Shown here: piece by piece, positions 31,253-39,015 of the stretch
Position numbering within the stretch: position 1 is the first letter of the stretch
Layout of the letters: the number at the start of each line of letters is the position of its first letter
NCBI RefSeq assembly: GCF_010692325.1
Contig: NZ_JAAHHW010000045.1
Span: forward strand, 8,561-51,867
Length of the DNA: 43,307 nt
Direction: 5' to 3'
From: Moorena sp. SIO3I8
GTDB lineage: Bacteria; Cyanobacteriota; Cyanobacteriia; Cyanobacteriales; Coleofasciculaceae
Made by a program: the position numbers and the translations under genes
Notes under the pieces: generated by a model
What the model saw: only the letters and a program-made list of their open reading frames with translations
What the model was told of the DNA's origin: nothing
The model's database searches: none

Positions 31253-32023
31253 TTATCCCTGTGGCTCGATGCCTGCTGCTCTTAGCTGCGCTGCCAATTT
31301 CTCGGCTCGCTGCCGTTCCTGTTCAGCTCGTTGCCGTTCCTGCTCAGCTCGCTGCCGTTCCTGTTGAGCTCGTTGCTGTTCCTCGATCACCAACTCCGAA
31401 CCCCACAGCAACAGTTCTCCTGGCTGATCCCACCAACGTAACCAGTAACCAGTTCCGTTTTCCTTAGTTCCTTGCCAGATACCCAGAAATAAGCTGATTT
31501 CATCAATCCAGTAACGGTTATTACCATCGGGTGGTTGGAGTTGATAACGTCCTGAATCATCTAACCGATAGACTTCTATTACTCCAGTGTCTGGCTCAAA
31601 AATGACATAGTTGGGAACCTGTAACACTTGCTCGTAGTAAAACCACTTGCCCGGAGGATAGGTTGGCTTGTTGGAATACTCCCCACCTTCAGTATCACAG
31701 AGAAATTCCATGACAATAGCAGGAATATCCCCTTGAAGTGTTGGGGTATAACTGCGTTTCACTTCTTCTCTGGGCACCCGAATCGATGGCACATATCCCC
31801 AATCTGGGGCTTTTACCGCGATTTTGCCATTCAAAGTGGCACAGATGCCATAATTGGTAGTAGTCAGGGCATTAGCTGGTAGTTTGCCAGCAATTTCCAA
31901 ACTTTGTGTCAGAGCAGCAGCCAGGGATGGTTGATTGATATTATCCACTGGTTCGTCATCTAGAACGAAATCATCAGGTAACTTTTCCCAGGTAACTTCG
32001 TAAGTAGCTGTGCTAGCTATCAT
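31253..32023 (-). CDS. Uma2-family putative nuclease with C-terminal coiled coil
   Basis: A 256-residue protein starting at ATG 32023, which has GGAGAGGA upstream; the longer open frame to 32194 lacks such support. TWEKLPDDFVLDDEPVDN opens the domain. Nuclease-core elements are APDWGYVPSIRVP and PAIVMEFLCDTEGGEYS; the family's C-terminal part includes WIDEISLFLGIWQG. The last 45 residues are tandem heptads (QRAEQER) encoded by four 21-bp units at about 31301-31383, which should form a coiled coil. The ending AAQLRAAGIEPQG is the standard tail of long Uma2 proteins. Opposite strand to the two shorter Uma2 genes; a different subfamily. Confidence 0.88.
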   Translation of the reverse strand: MIASTATYEVTWEKLPDDFVLDDEPVDNINQPSLAAALTQSLEIAGKLPANALTTTNYGICATLNGKIAVKAPDWGYVPSIRVPREEVKRSYTPTLQGDIPAIVMEFLCDTEGGEYSNKPTYPPGKWFYYEQVLQVPNYVIFEPDTGVIEVYRLDDSGRYQLQPPDGNNRYWIDEISLFLGIWQGTKENGTGYWLRWWDQPGELLLWGSELVIEEQQRAQQERQRAEQERQRAEQERQRAEKLAAQLRAAGIEPQG

Positions 32024-32217
32024 AATTCGTTCCTCTCCGAGCCTGCTCTTATCATGATAGTCAGGCAATTCTAGAGAATCATGGGTGATGGTTTGGCCAT
32101 TGGCATTTTCTGCACTAGCACTTTTGCGATCGCTAGCTAGAATTTGCCAGTATTGAGTGTTTCGGCTCTCCCCATCTCCCCAAAGCGCCCCCATTCACAA
32201 TTTAAATGGCTAACAGT

Positions 32218-32601
32218 TTACTTGACTCGACCCCGGAATCGGATAAACCCATAGGAATTCGGTGGCTCTCCTGGTGCAGTAGCTTGGGGCACATCTCCGA
32301 CTTCGACAACCACTACTCCATTTTGGTTGATCGCTACATTACATCCTGCGGGCACTGAGGTTCCCGGTGAGTAATAGCGACCGCGATCGCTATCGGGGAT
32401 ATTAGTCAGATAGATGTTCGGCTCAGCTAAACCACTGGTGGCTAAGGGATTGGTACTCTCGAACAAGGCAATCCCGACATCACTAGCTGGGAAACCAGCC
32501 GCTTGGTTGAAGGCGTCGGCAATAAAGCTAGTTTCTGCCGGAACTCGGTCACAGATACGCAGGCTCTTGGCGTAATTGCTGCCATTGGAAAGGAAGTACA
32601 C
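32218..32601 (-). pseudogene. C-terminal fragment of a DUF11-like repeat surface protein
   Basis: The first codon is GTG 32601, and an in-frame TAA lies about 50 bases upstream. YFLSNGSNYAKSLRICDRVP and the following AETSFIADAFN match the DUF11/conserved-repeat pattern (YTIYFLNNG...VCDRIP) of secreted cyanobacterial proteins. In those proteins this motif sits inside long repeats, so here the 5' part is missing. The C-terminus (NSYGFIRFRGRVK) looks natural. No signal peptide, so unlikely to be exported. Treated as a relic with 127 codons left. Confidence 0.5.
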
Positions 32602-32730
32602 AGTATGGTAGTGATAAATAAGTAGTGATACAACATTGCATTTACCTTAAATAAGGCATTTTTAATGGAAAAATATAGCAATTTGAATATCAGGTTATTA
32701 GTAATAATTATCTAAACTCTAATAAATACT

Positions 32731-32969
32731 GGGTGCATCTCAGTGTCTTGATGCAGTCGCTCATGGGGGAAACCACGGCAATAGCGAGTGGGGGAGACCC
32801 CCAAGACCGCGCTGCCTCCCCAAGACCGCTTAGGTGCGCTTGACCCGTAATTAAATTCGCCACGGGTCGCACCTGAGGCATCGCTTTTGCAATTAGGCAA
32901 AAATTCGGGCGAAAATTCCCGCGCCCGGGCCCCACACTTCCCATCTTTTTTACAAATATGAGATGCACC
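32731..32969. mobile_element. 239-bp MITE with 9-bp target-site duplication
   Basis: Inverted ends GGTGCATCTCA (32732-32742) and TGAGATGCACC (32959-32969) are perfect over 11 bases. ATAAATACT flanks both sides (32722-32730 and 32970-32978). The interior carries the interspersed repeat shared with 8163-8260. No coding capacity. Confidence 0.9.
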
Positions 32970-33099
32970 ATAAATACTAGCAGAAGCTTGTTTACCCGCA
33001 GACTAGCTACTTTGTATAGACAAGTGTGATCTGTTTTTTCAGTGCATCAAAAGTTGGACTGATTGCTGCCTGTGATCAGAACTTGCTTTTGCAACGTAG

Positions 33100-33192
33100 G
33101 AAAGACAACAAAAAGCTCAACTCGAACACCAACGAGCTGAACAACTCCCAGAACGGTTACGACAGCTGGGCATTAATCCCGATCAAATTTAA
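33100..33192 (+). pseudogene. Uma2 C-terminal tail remnant
   Basis: The frame reads ERQQKAQLEHQRAEQ, LPERLRQLGINPDQI and a TAA at 33190-33192, which is the coiled-coil tail of long Uma2 proteins. TAG stands immediately upstream and no Uma2 core is visible. Only 30 codons survive. It is too short to be a gene and is listed as a relic. Confidence 0.8.
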
Positions 33193-33226
33193 TACCGAGT
33201 TGCATTCAAACAGAGTAGATTGGTTG

Positions 33227-33271
33227 GATAGGGAGATAGGGAGATAGGGAGATAGGGAGATAGGGAGATTG
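33227..33271. repeat. Heptamer tandem repeat GGGAGAT/AGGGAGAT
   Basis: GGGAGATA is repeated about six times just after the Uma2 remnant. It belongs to the same STRR-like class as the runs at 4968 and 38764, but with an eight-base beat in part. Confidence 0.75.
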
Positions 33272-33284
33272 GCGGAAGAGAAAG

Positions 33285-33313
33285 TTGTACGTTTGACCGC
33301 AACTTGGTATAAT
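33285..33313 (+). promoter_or_regulatory. Sigma70-type promoter for the ThcOx-like gene
   Basis: TTGTAC (33285-33290) and a perfect TATAAT (33308-33313) have the ideal 17-base spacing. Transcription would start near 33320, giving a leader of about 90 bases to the ATG at 33411. No other gene lies in reach. Confidence 0.6.
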
Positions 33314-33410
33314 ATAGGGTGTTGCTAACGCGCAAAAATTCTTCTCGTTATCTGTTGTCAGCTTGGGTTAATGTTAAATGCAGCCTTACTGTTGACTTCT
33401 GACTGGAAGA

Positions 33411-34859
33411 ATGACTTTCTCATCCTTAACTGTTTCCCTCAAACCCGAAATCACCCTCACCTCTGTTGACAGCAATATTCTGCTCCAATCTTCAAGCCGT
33501 AAGCTGACATTTCATCAACCGGAACCGGGATTAAAAACTGCTCTAGATGCTCTCAAACAGGGAACCCACACCGCCGGGCAACTTCAAACCTTAGTCCTAG
33601 AAACCGACGGCACACAAGTCCGGGAAAAGTTCGATGCTTACCTGAATCGTCTGATCGAACTGGGCTGGATCTGTCACGCCATCCCCCCCTCATCCCCTGA
33701 GCTTTCTCCCCTTGCGATCGCTATCCCCATGGTAGGGGATTATTACTTCGATTGTCCTGAGATTGATTGGGATGCGTTCGCATTTACCCTGTCTCGCTTC
33801 GCCTATCTCCATCAAGTCGAAGGGGAAATGGTATTAGAGTCTCCCCTTACCAAAGGTAAGATTAAATTTTCAGACTGGCGGGGTCCTGGGTTAGTGAGTC
33901 AGTTATCTCAACCCCAAACCGCTGCCAGCTTGAGTCAGGAAATTCCGGGAATTACTGAAGAGATTGCCCAACAGTTTCTCAGTTTACTGTTTGCGGCCCA
34001 GATGTTGTCTGCATCCTTTGCTAGTCCTCTTGAAGAAGATGAAGAGGTTGAGAGCGAAGAAGCAACTCCACCCTTAGTGTTTTGGGAATTTCACGATTTA
34101 CTGTTCCATTCCCGCAGTCGCCTCGGTAGACATAATAATCCCTTGGGTGGCATATTTCCCTATGTCGGTAAAATTGACCCCTTGCCTGGGGTGAAGCCAT
34201 TGATGACCGATGTGGTGATTCCCTTGGCAAAACCAAACTTAGAGGAACTGAATCAAACCGATATGCCCTTGAGTCAGGCATTAGAAACTCGCCGTTCGAT
34301 CCGGCGATATGACGAAACCCCGATCACCCTTGAACAATTGGGGCAGTTTCTCTATCGTTGCGCCAGGGTGAAAAAACTCTTCGATACAGAACGGGGAGAG
34401 GTCAGTAACCGTCCCTATCCTGGTGGGGGTGCGATTTATGAATTGGAAATTTATCCCGTGGTTAACTCTTGTCAAGGATTAGAACAGGGACTCTATCACT
34501 ATCACCCCTTAGACCATGTGTTGTGTCAAGTCTCAGCATGGACCGCAGAAACGGAAGCATTAGTTCAGGATGTTTGGTTTGCCAGCGCTCAACATGATCA
34601 GCCCCAGGTTGTATTCGTGATTACCGCCCGCTTCGGACGAATGTTTTGGAAATATCAATCCATGGCCTATGCAGCGATTTTAAAACACGTTGGAGTTATC
34701 TATCAAACCTTCTATCTGGTTGCCACCAGTATGAATTTAGCCCCCTGCGGTATCGGAGCAGGTAATTCTGATCTATTTCAAAAAGCCACTGGAATTGACT
34801 ACTATGAAGAGTCTTCTGTCGGGGAATTTATGTTAGCTTCTGTTCCAGTCAAACCTTAA
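33411..34859 (+). CDS. ThcOx/SagB-type FMN-dependent azoline dehydrogenase
   Basis: A 482-residue protein. The N-terminal half (about 1-240) carries winged-helix-like segments of the type that bind precursor peptides in ThcOx. The nitroreductase domain follows: TRRSIRRYDETPITLEQLGQ (FMN-binding Arg cluster), SNRPYPGGGAIYELEIYPVV, and the C-terminal YLVATSMNLAPCGIGAGNSDLF...SVGEFMLASV. These match cyanobactin oxidases that turn thiazoline and oxazoline into thiazole and oxazole. Length is close to ThcOx. The start ATG follows GGAAGA. The PatA-type protease is 840 bases downstream on the same strand. No YcaO cyclodehydratase or precursor gene was found, so the substrate is unknown. Confidence 0.9.
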   Translation: MTFSSLTVSLKPEITLTSVDSNILLQSSSRKLTFHQPEPGLKTALDALKQGTHTAGQLQTLVLETDGTQVREKFDAYLNRLIELGWICHAIPPSSPELSPLAIAIPMVGDYYFDCPEIDWDAFAFTLSRFAYLHQVEGEMVLESPLTKGKIKFSDWRGPGLVSQLSQPQTAASLSQEIPGITEEIAQQFLSLLFAAQMLSASFASPLEEDEEVESEEATPPLVFWEFHDLLFHSRSRLGRHNNPLGGIFPYVGKIDPLPGVKPLMTDVVIPLAKPNLEELNQTDMPLSQALETRRSIRRYDETPITLEQLGQFLYRCARVKKLFDTERGEVSNRPYPGGGAIYELEIYPVVNSCQGLEQGLYHYHPLDHVLCQVSAWTAETEALVQDVWFASAQHDQPQVVFVITARFGRMFWKYQSMAYAAILKHVGVIYQTFYLVATSMNLAPCGIGAGNSDLFQKATGIDYYEESSVGEFMLASVPVKP

Positions 34860-35701
34860 TAACTATAGCATTTCGATTTGAGCTGAACCGAGGGAATAGC
34901 TTGTAGGGTGGGCAAAAACAGTTTGGTTTTTTTGAGTATTCTAGATTATAGAACTTTGCCCACCCTACTATAGCCCTGGACTATTGGGAATAGCTTGTAG
35001 GGTGGGCAAAAACAGTTTGGTTTTTTTGAGTATTCTAGATTATAGAACTTTGCCCACCCTACTATAGCCCTGGACTATTGGGAATAGCTTGTAGGGTGGG
35101 CAAAAACAGTTTGGTTTTTTTGAGTATTCTAGATTATAGAACTTTGCCCACCCTACTATAGCCCTGGACTATTGGGAATAGCTTTTAGGGTGGTCAAAAA
35201 CAGTTTGGTTTTTTTGAGCCAGATTATAGGGTTTATCGCAGTTATGAGGTACAGTTTTATTTGAGGCTGATTCCTTTAAAACCCTCTTGAATATTGCCTT
35301 TTGCCCTCAACATTCAGCAGTCAGCGGTCAGCAGTCAGCGGTCAGCTATAATGCCTAATGCTTAAAATAAACATCGAACAGGATAATTTAATATTTCGAG
35401 ATTTGACAGAATTGAAAGTTTGGGGATTTGCCCATCTAAGCATATGCTGATAGCTGATAGCTTACCTTTTGCCTTTTGCCTTTTGCCTTTTGCCTTTTGC
35501 CTTTTGCATTAAAAAGATAAGATTTGTCCTCAAACGTCGCTAAAAATTGCTATATATAACTCTGCCCATTCTACTTTAATTGATATTTTTTTTACACGCA
35601 AGTGCCTAAATATTAAGTTTTGTGGCTATATCAGTCTTCTATACCACTGGACATAGTATGTTAACCAATGGCTTAACAATCCAAAATTAGTTTGGGATTC
35701 A
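34860..35701. other. Repeat-filled interval between oxidase and protease genes
   Basis: Holds a 94-bp tandem array (34892-35217), CAGCAGT/CAGCGGT seven-base words (35308-35348), an array of CCTTTTG heptamers (about 35464-35505) and an AT-rich stretch that probably includes the protease promoter. No small frame resembling a cyanobactin precursor was found. Confidence 0.7.
34892..35217. repeat. Three and a half tandem copies of a 94-bp hairpin repeat
   Basis: Units start with GGGAATAGCTTG at 34892, 34986 and 35080, and a partial, mutated unit starts at 35174. Full units are identical by eye. Each contains TAGGGTGGGCAAA and its exact complement TTTGCCCACCCTA about 40 bases later, so each can form a 13-bp stem. 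The fourth unit loses its right arm and has G-to-T changes in the left arm. Confidence 0.95.
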
Positions 35702-37750
35702 ATGTCTGAAATTGCTAAAATCCCAGGAATACAGGGACTTTGGGAAAAAACCAAAGGGGACTCCCAAGTTGTTGTTGCAGTTCTAGATGGGGTTGTTGAC
35801 CAGGCTCATCCTTGTTTTGATGGGGCTAGGCTAAAGCGGTTGCCAACGTTAGTTCAGGGAGAGGCACACCCGAGGGGGAGGATGTCGAGCCATGGGACTC
35901 ATGTTGCCAGTCTGATTTTGGGTCAGCATGGTTCTCCTGTGCAGGGGATTGCCCCGAACTGCCAGGGGTTAGTCATACCTGTGTTCGCCGATGAAGGTCG
36001 CCGCCTCTCCCAACTGGATTTGTCTCGTGCCATTGAACAGGCCGTTAATGCCGGAGCGCATATTATCAATATCAGCGGCGGACAACTGACTGACTATGGT
36101 GAAGCAGAGGACTGGCTCCAACAGGCTGTCCGTCTGTGCCGAGACAATAATGTATTAATTGTGGCGGCTGCGGGCAATGACGGGTGTGAGTGTTTACACG
36201 TTCCCGCTGCCCTTCCGGCTGTCCTAGCAGTTGGAGCCACGGATGGCCAGGGACAACCCCTAGAACTGAGTAATTGGGGTCAAACCTATCAAAACCAAGG
36301 GATTCTGGCTCCGGGAGAGAATATTCTAGGAGCTAAACCCGGAGGTGGTACAGTCAGACTCAGTGGCACCAGCTTTGCCACCCCCATTGTCAGTGGAGTT
36401 GCGGCACTTTTGCTCAGTCTGCAACGGCAACGGGGTGAAGAACCTGACCCCCAAAAAGTTCGTACTGCCTTGCTAAAAACAGCCCTACCCTGTAACCTAC
36501 CGGAAAACGATCAGCGTCCTCGTTGTTTGGTGGGTGAGGTTAATATTGCTGGGGCGTTTACTGATTTAACAGGAGAAACCATGTCTGAATCTGAAGAACT
36601 CTCAACCGTTGAAGCATCGGGCTGTGGCTGTGACGGAACACCAGAAACTAGCCCCCAACTGGCACTCAGTGCTGAGGTAACTTCAGCCGTTGATCCCACA
36701 GAAGCTCAACCTGCCGTTGCGGCCTCCTCAACTGAGACAGCGGTAGCCCCTGCACAACCCACTGATGTTGCTGTTATTGCTTCTGAACCTCAATCTACAC
36801 AAGCCCCGGTCACCGCGACCTCTGTATCCACATCAAATCACCAGATCTCTGCAATGTCCAACACTACTGCAAATGCAATTACCCCCAGCCAGCCCGTTCA
36901 AGCCAGTGGTGGCGATATAATTTATGTGATCGGAACCCTGGGTTACGACTTTGGAACCGAAGCACGGCGCGACTCCTTCAAACAGTTGATGCCACCTTAT
37001 GAGATTGAAGGCACTCAGGTGCCAGCAAATCCCTATGATGCCCGTCAGATGGTGGACTATCTGGAGGCAAATCTGTCGGAAGCCAAGTCCTTAATTTGGA
37101 CGCTGAATATGGAGTTGACTCCAATTTACGCCCTCGAACCTTCGGGGTCCTTTGCCAGAGATGTCTATGCTGCATTTCAGGAATTGCTCTCTGGGGAAGT
37201 ACAAGCAGAAGATTCTGAGGAATACATTGAACGGGTAAGTATCCCTGGACGGTTAACGGGAAGAACCGTAAAACTGTTCTCTGGGCAAGTTGTTCCAGTG
37301 GTTGAACCGGTAAGTCCTCGTGGCATCTACGGTTGGAGGGTGAATACGCTGGTTTCTTCTGCTTTGGAAGCGGTACGGGGTCAGCAGGCAGAGGCAGATG
37401 ATGAGCAAATGCGGAAAAGCCTCAGCAGTTTTCTCAACCGGGTTTACTATGATCTGCGTAACTTAGGACAAACTTCTCAAGACCGGGCGCTGAATTTTGC
37501 GGCAACAAACGCTTTCCAAGCAGCTCAAACTTTCTCTGAAGCAGTAGCAGCTGGAATGGAATTAGATAGTATTGTAGTGCAGCGCAGTCCTTTCTGTCGG
37601 ATGGATAGTGATTGTTGGGATGTGCAGTTGAAATTCTTTGACCCAGAAAACAACCGTCGAGCTAAGAAAGTCTTCCGCTTTACCATTGATGTTAGTGATT
37701 TAATTCCTGTGACTTTAGGCGAAGTTCGCTCTTGGTCTTCTCCTTATTAA
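35702..37750 (+). CDS. PatA-type cyanobactin maturation protease (subtilisin S8 + conserved C-terminal domain)
   Basis: A 682-residue protein. The S8 subtilisin domain spans about 1-290: Asp29 in VVVAVLDGVVD, His64 in SSHGTHVASL, Ser224 in SGTSFATPIVSG, with AAAGNDG as oxyanion region. A low-complexity linker (about 295-400, rich in T, A, S and P) contains the Cys motif SGCGCDG. The C-terminal domain (about 405-682; FGTEARRDSFKQLMPP, RSPFCRMDSDCWDVQLKFFD) is the conserved unknown domain of PatA/PatG proteases. In cyanobactin pathways PatA cleaves the precursor ahead of the core peptide. The lack of a macrocyclase insert and the overall layout favour PatA over PatG. No partner precursor is seen nearby. 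ATG 35702 gives the usual N-terminus. Confidence 0.92.
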   Translation: MSEIAKIPGIQGLWEKTKGDSQVVVAVLDGVVDQAHPCFDGARLKRLPTLVQGEAHPRGRMSSHGTHVASLILGQHGSPVQGIAPNCQGLVIPVFADEGRRLSQLDLSRAIEQAVNAGAHIINISGGQLTDYGEAEDWLQQAVRLCRDNNVLIVAAAGNDGCECLHVPAALPAVLAVGATDGQGQPLELSNWGQTYQNQGILAPGENILGAKPGGGTVRLSGTSFATPIVSGVAALLLSLQRQRGEEPDPQKVRTALLKTALPCNLPENDQRPRCLVGEVNIAGAFTDLTGETMSESEELSTVEASGCGCDGTPETSPQLALSAEVTSAVDPTEAQPAVAASSTETAVAPAQPTDVAVIASEPQSTQAPVTATSVSTSNHQISAMSNTTANAITPSQPVQASGGDIIYVIGTLGYDFGTEARRDSFKQLMPPYEIEGTQVPANPYDARQMVDYLEANLSEAKSLIWTLNMELTPIYALEPSGSFARDVYAAFQELLSGEVQAEDSEEYIERVSIPGRLTGRTVKLFSGQVVPVVEPVSPRGIYGWRVNTLVSSALEAVRGQQAEADDEQMRKSLSSFLNRVYYDLRNLGQTSQDRALNFAATNAFQAAQTFSEAVAAGMELDSIVVQRSPFCRMDSDCWDVQLKFFDPENNRRAKKVFRFTIDVSDLIPVTLGEVRSWSSPY

Positions 37751-37803
37751 GGACCTATGAAATCGAGATAAGGAAATCAAACAATTTCCTTATCTATATT
37801 GGA

Positions 37804-37886
37804 GGGAATCGGGAATCGGGAATCGGGAATAGGCAATAGGCAATAGGCAATAGGCAATAGGCAATAGGCAATAGGGAATAGGGAGC
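37804..37886. repeat. Heptamer tandem repeats (GGGAATC and GGCAATA)
   Basis: GGGAATC repeats give way to GGCAATA repeats (about six) and GGGAATA, with a fixed seven-base period, just after the protease gene. Non-coding. Confidence 0.85.
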
Positions 37887-37940
37887 AGGGGGTAATAATT
37901 GACGAAAACAGTATTATAAAAATACTAATCCTGGGCTGAA

Positions 37941-38139
37941 ATCTTGCACCAGTACAAAAAAAACTTAATAACGGAAGCGATAACAATCAATTTCAGTACT
38001 GAAAGCGATGCAGTCGGTAAAACGGGGTTTCTCCCACTCGCCCTTTGCATCAAGAGAGAGTAAAATCTTAATCACTGTTCCCTGTTCCCCGTTCCCTGTT
38101 CCCTACTTTTACAGGTAAATTTTAAACTTGGTGCAAGAT
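37941..38139. mobile_element. MITE-like element with ATCTTGCACCA ends
   Basis: ATCTTGCACCA (37941-37951) and TGGTGCAAGAT (38129-38139) are perfect 11-bp inverted repeats, 199 bases end to end. The interior holds a GATGCAGTCGG word related to the 8163 repeat and GGGAACA heptamers. No target duplication was seen. The right end is six bases from the DUF3172 stop. Confidence 0.65.
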
Positions 38140-38145
38140 CGGAGT

Positions 38146-38661
38146 TCAAAACTGATCCGTTTCCCGTGGTCCGGTGGCACCCCCTTGATTAAGGAATAAG
38201 TTACCGGTTGCATCGTTTTGATAGATACAGCGGATTTCTGGTGAACCTTCAAGGACACCAGTGAAACCAAAAGTATTCATCCGATTTTTGCATTCCCGGA
38301 CCTGTTCCGATGAGATCAGCCTCCTCTGTTCCAAAATTGACCAGTTATTCCGACGTAAAACACACCCAGGTCGCATCTTGGGCTGGGTCACATACACATT
38401 AAAGGGATTGAGAGTCACGAAAACTTGCATATCCGTCACCATCGCACTGGCACCATACTGAATACAAAGCTCTGGGTTTGGTGCGCTGCGGTCAATCACT
38501 TCACGGGAGGCAACGTTTTCTGGGTTGAGAGTGGCACCAGAGCTAAAAGCAATACCAACTCCAAGTCCCAAGACAAAAACCCCACCAAGAATCGCTAAGG
38601 TTGTGTAATTAAGTTCAGGTATCCCATTAGAACTGTTGGATTCACGTTTCATTTGACTCAA
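38146..38661 (-). CDS. DUF3172-type conserved cyanobacterial membrane protein
   Basis: A 171-residue protein with one membrane segment near the N-terminus (about 22-42; TTLAILGGVFVLGLGVGIAF) after a polar start, so the body is extracytoplasmic or the protein is tail-in. The C-terminal domain (about 60-171; CIQYGASAMVTDMQVFVTLNPFNVYV and CVLRRNNW) matches the DUF3172 family known almost only in cyanobacteria and algae. Function unknown. It has its own leader of AT-rich sequence and overlaps nothing. The MITE at 37941-38139 sits directly after the stop. Confidence 0.75.
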   Translation of the reverse strand: MSQMKRESNSSNGIPELNYTTLAILGGVFVLGLGVGIAFSSGATLNPENVASREVIDRSAPNPELCIQYGASAMVTDMQVFVTLNPFNVYVTQPKMRPGCVLRRNNWSILEQRRLISSEQVRECKNRMNTFGFTGVLEGSPEIRCIYQNDATGNLFLNQGGATGPRETDQF

Positions 38662-38763
38662 TTAACGTAATTAACGTTTAGAATTTTCTGGGTCAAGATT
38701 TCCTGGGAGTAGTTGCTACTTGCCCCCTTCTTTCAGTATGCCAGGTACGCCAAGATTAATCCG

Positions 38764-39015
38764 GAGATGGGGAGCTGGGGAGCTAGCTGGGGAGCTGGGG
38801 AGATGGGGAGATGGGAAGATGGGGAGATGGGGAGATGGGGAGCTGGGGAGCTGGAGCTGGGGAGATGGGGAGCTGGGGAGTTGGGGAGCTGGGGAGATGG
38901 GGAGTTGGGGAGTTGGGGAGCTGGGAAACATGTTTGAGGTATAGTAAATTCTTGTCTTACCCCGACTCCCGATTCCCGATTCCCGACTCCCGATTCCCGA
39001 CTGCCGACTCCCGAT
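38764..39015. repeat. Heptamer tandem arrays (GGGGAGAT/GGGGAGCT, then CCCGATT/CCCGACT)
   Basis: About twenty GGGGAGA/GGGGAGC words at 38764-38930 are followed by about nine CCCGATT/CCCGACT words at 38958-39015. The second run overlaps the 3' end of the DUF1611 gene and encodes its last 20 or so residues. Open frames on either strand within the first run are artefacts. Confidence 0.9.

Noticed and set aside
32024-32194. 57-residue N-terminal extension of the third Uma2 gene
   Set aside because: ATG 32023 has GGAGAGGA upstream and begins the family domain; the extension has neither.
34892-35217. CRISPR-like array of 94-bp units
   Set aside because: Units are identical over their whole length with no variable spacer.
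36581-36640. SGCGCDG segment inside PatA as a hidden precursor core peptide behind an internal ATG
   Set aside because: It lies in the linker of an intact protease frame, and I saw no leader peptide or cleavage-recognition motif; the internal ATG lacks a strong ribosome site.
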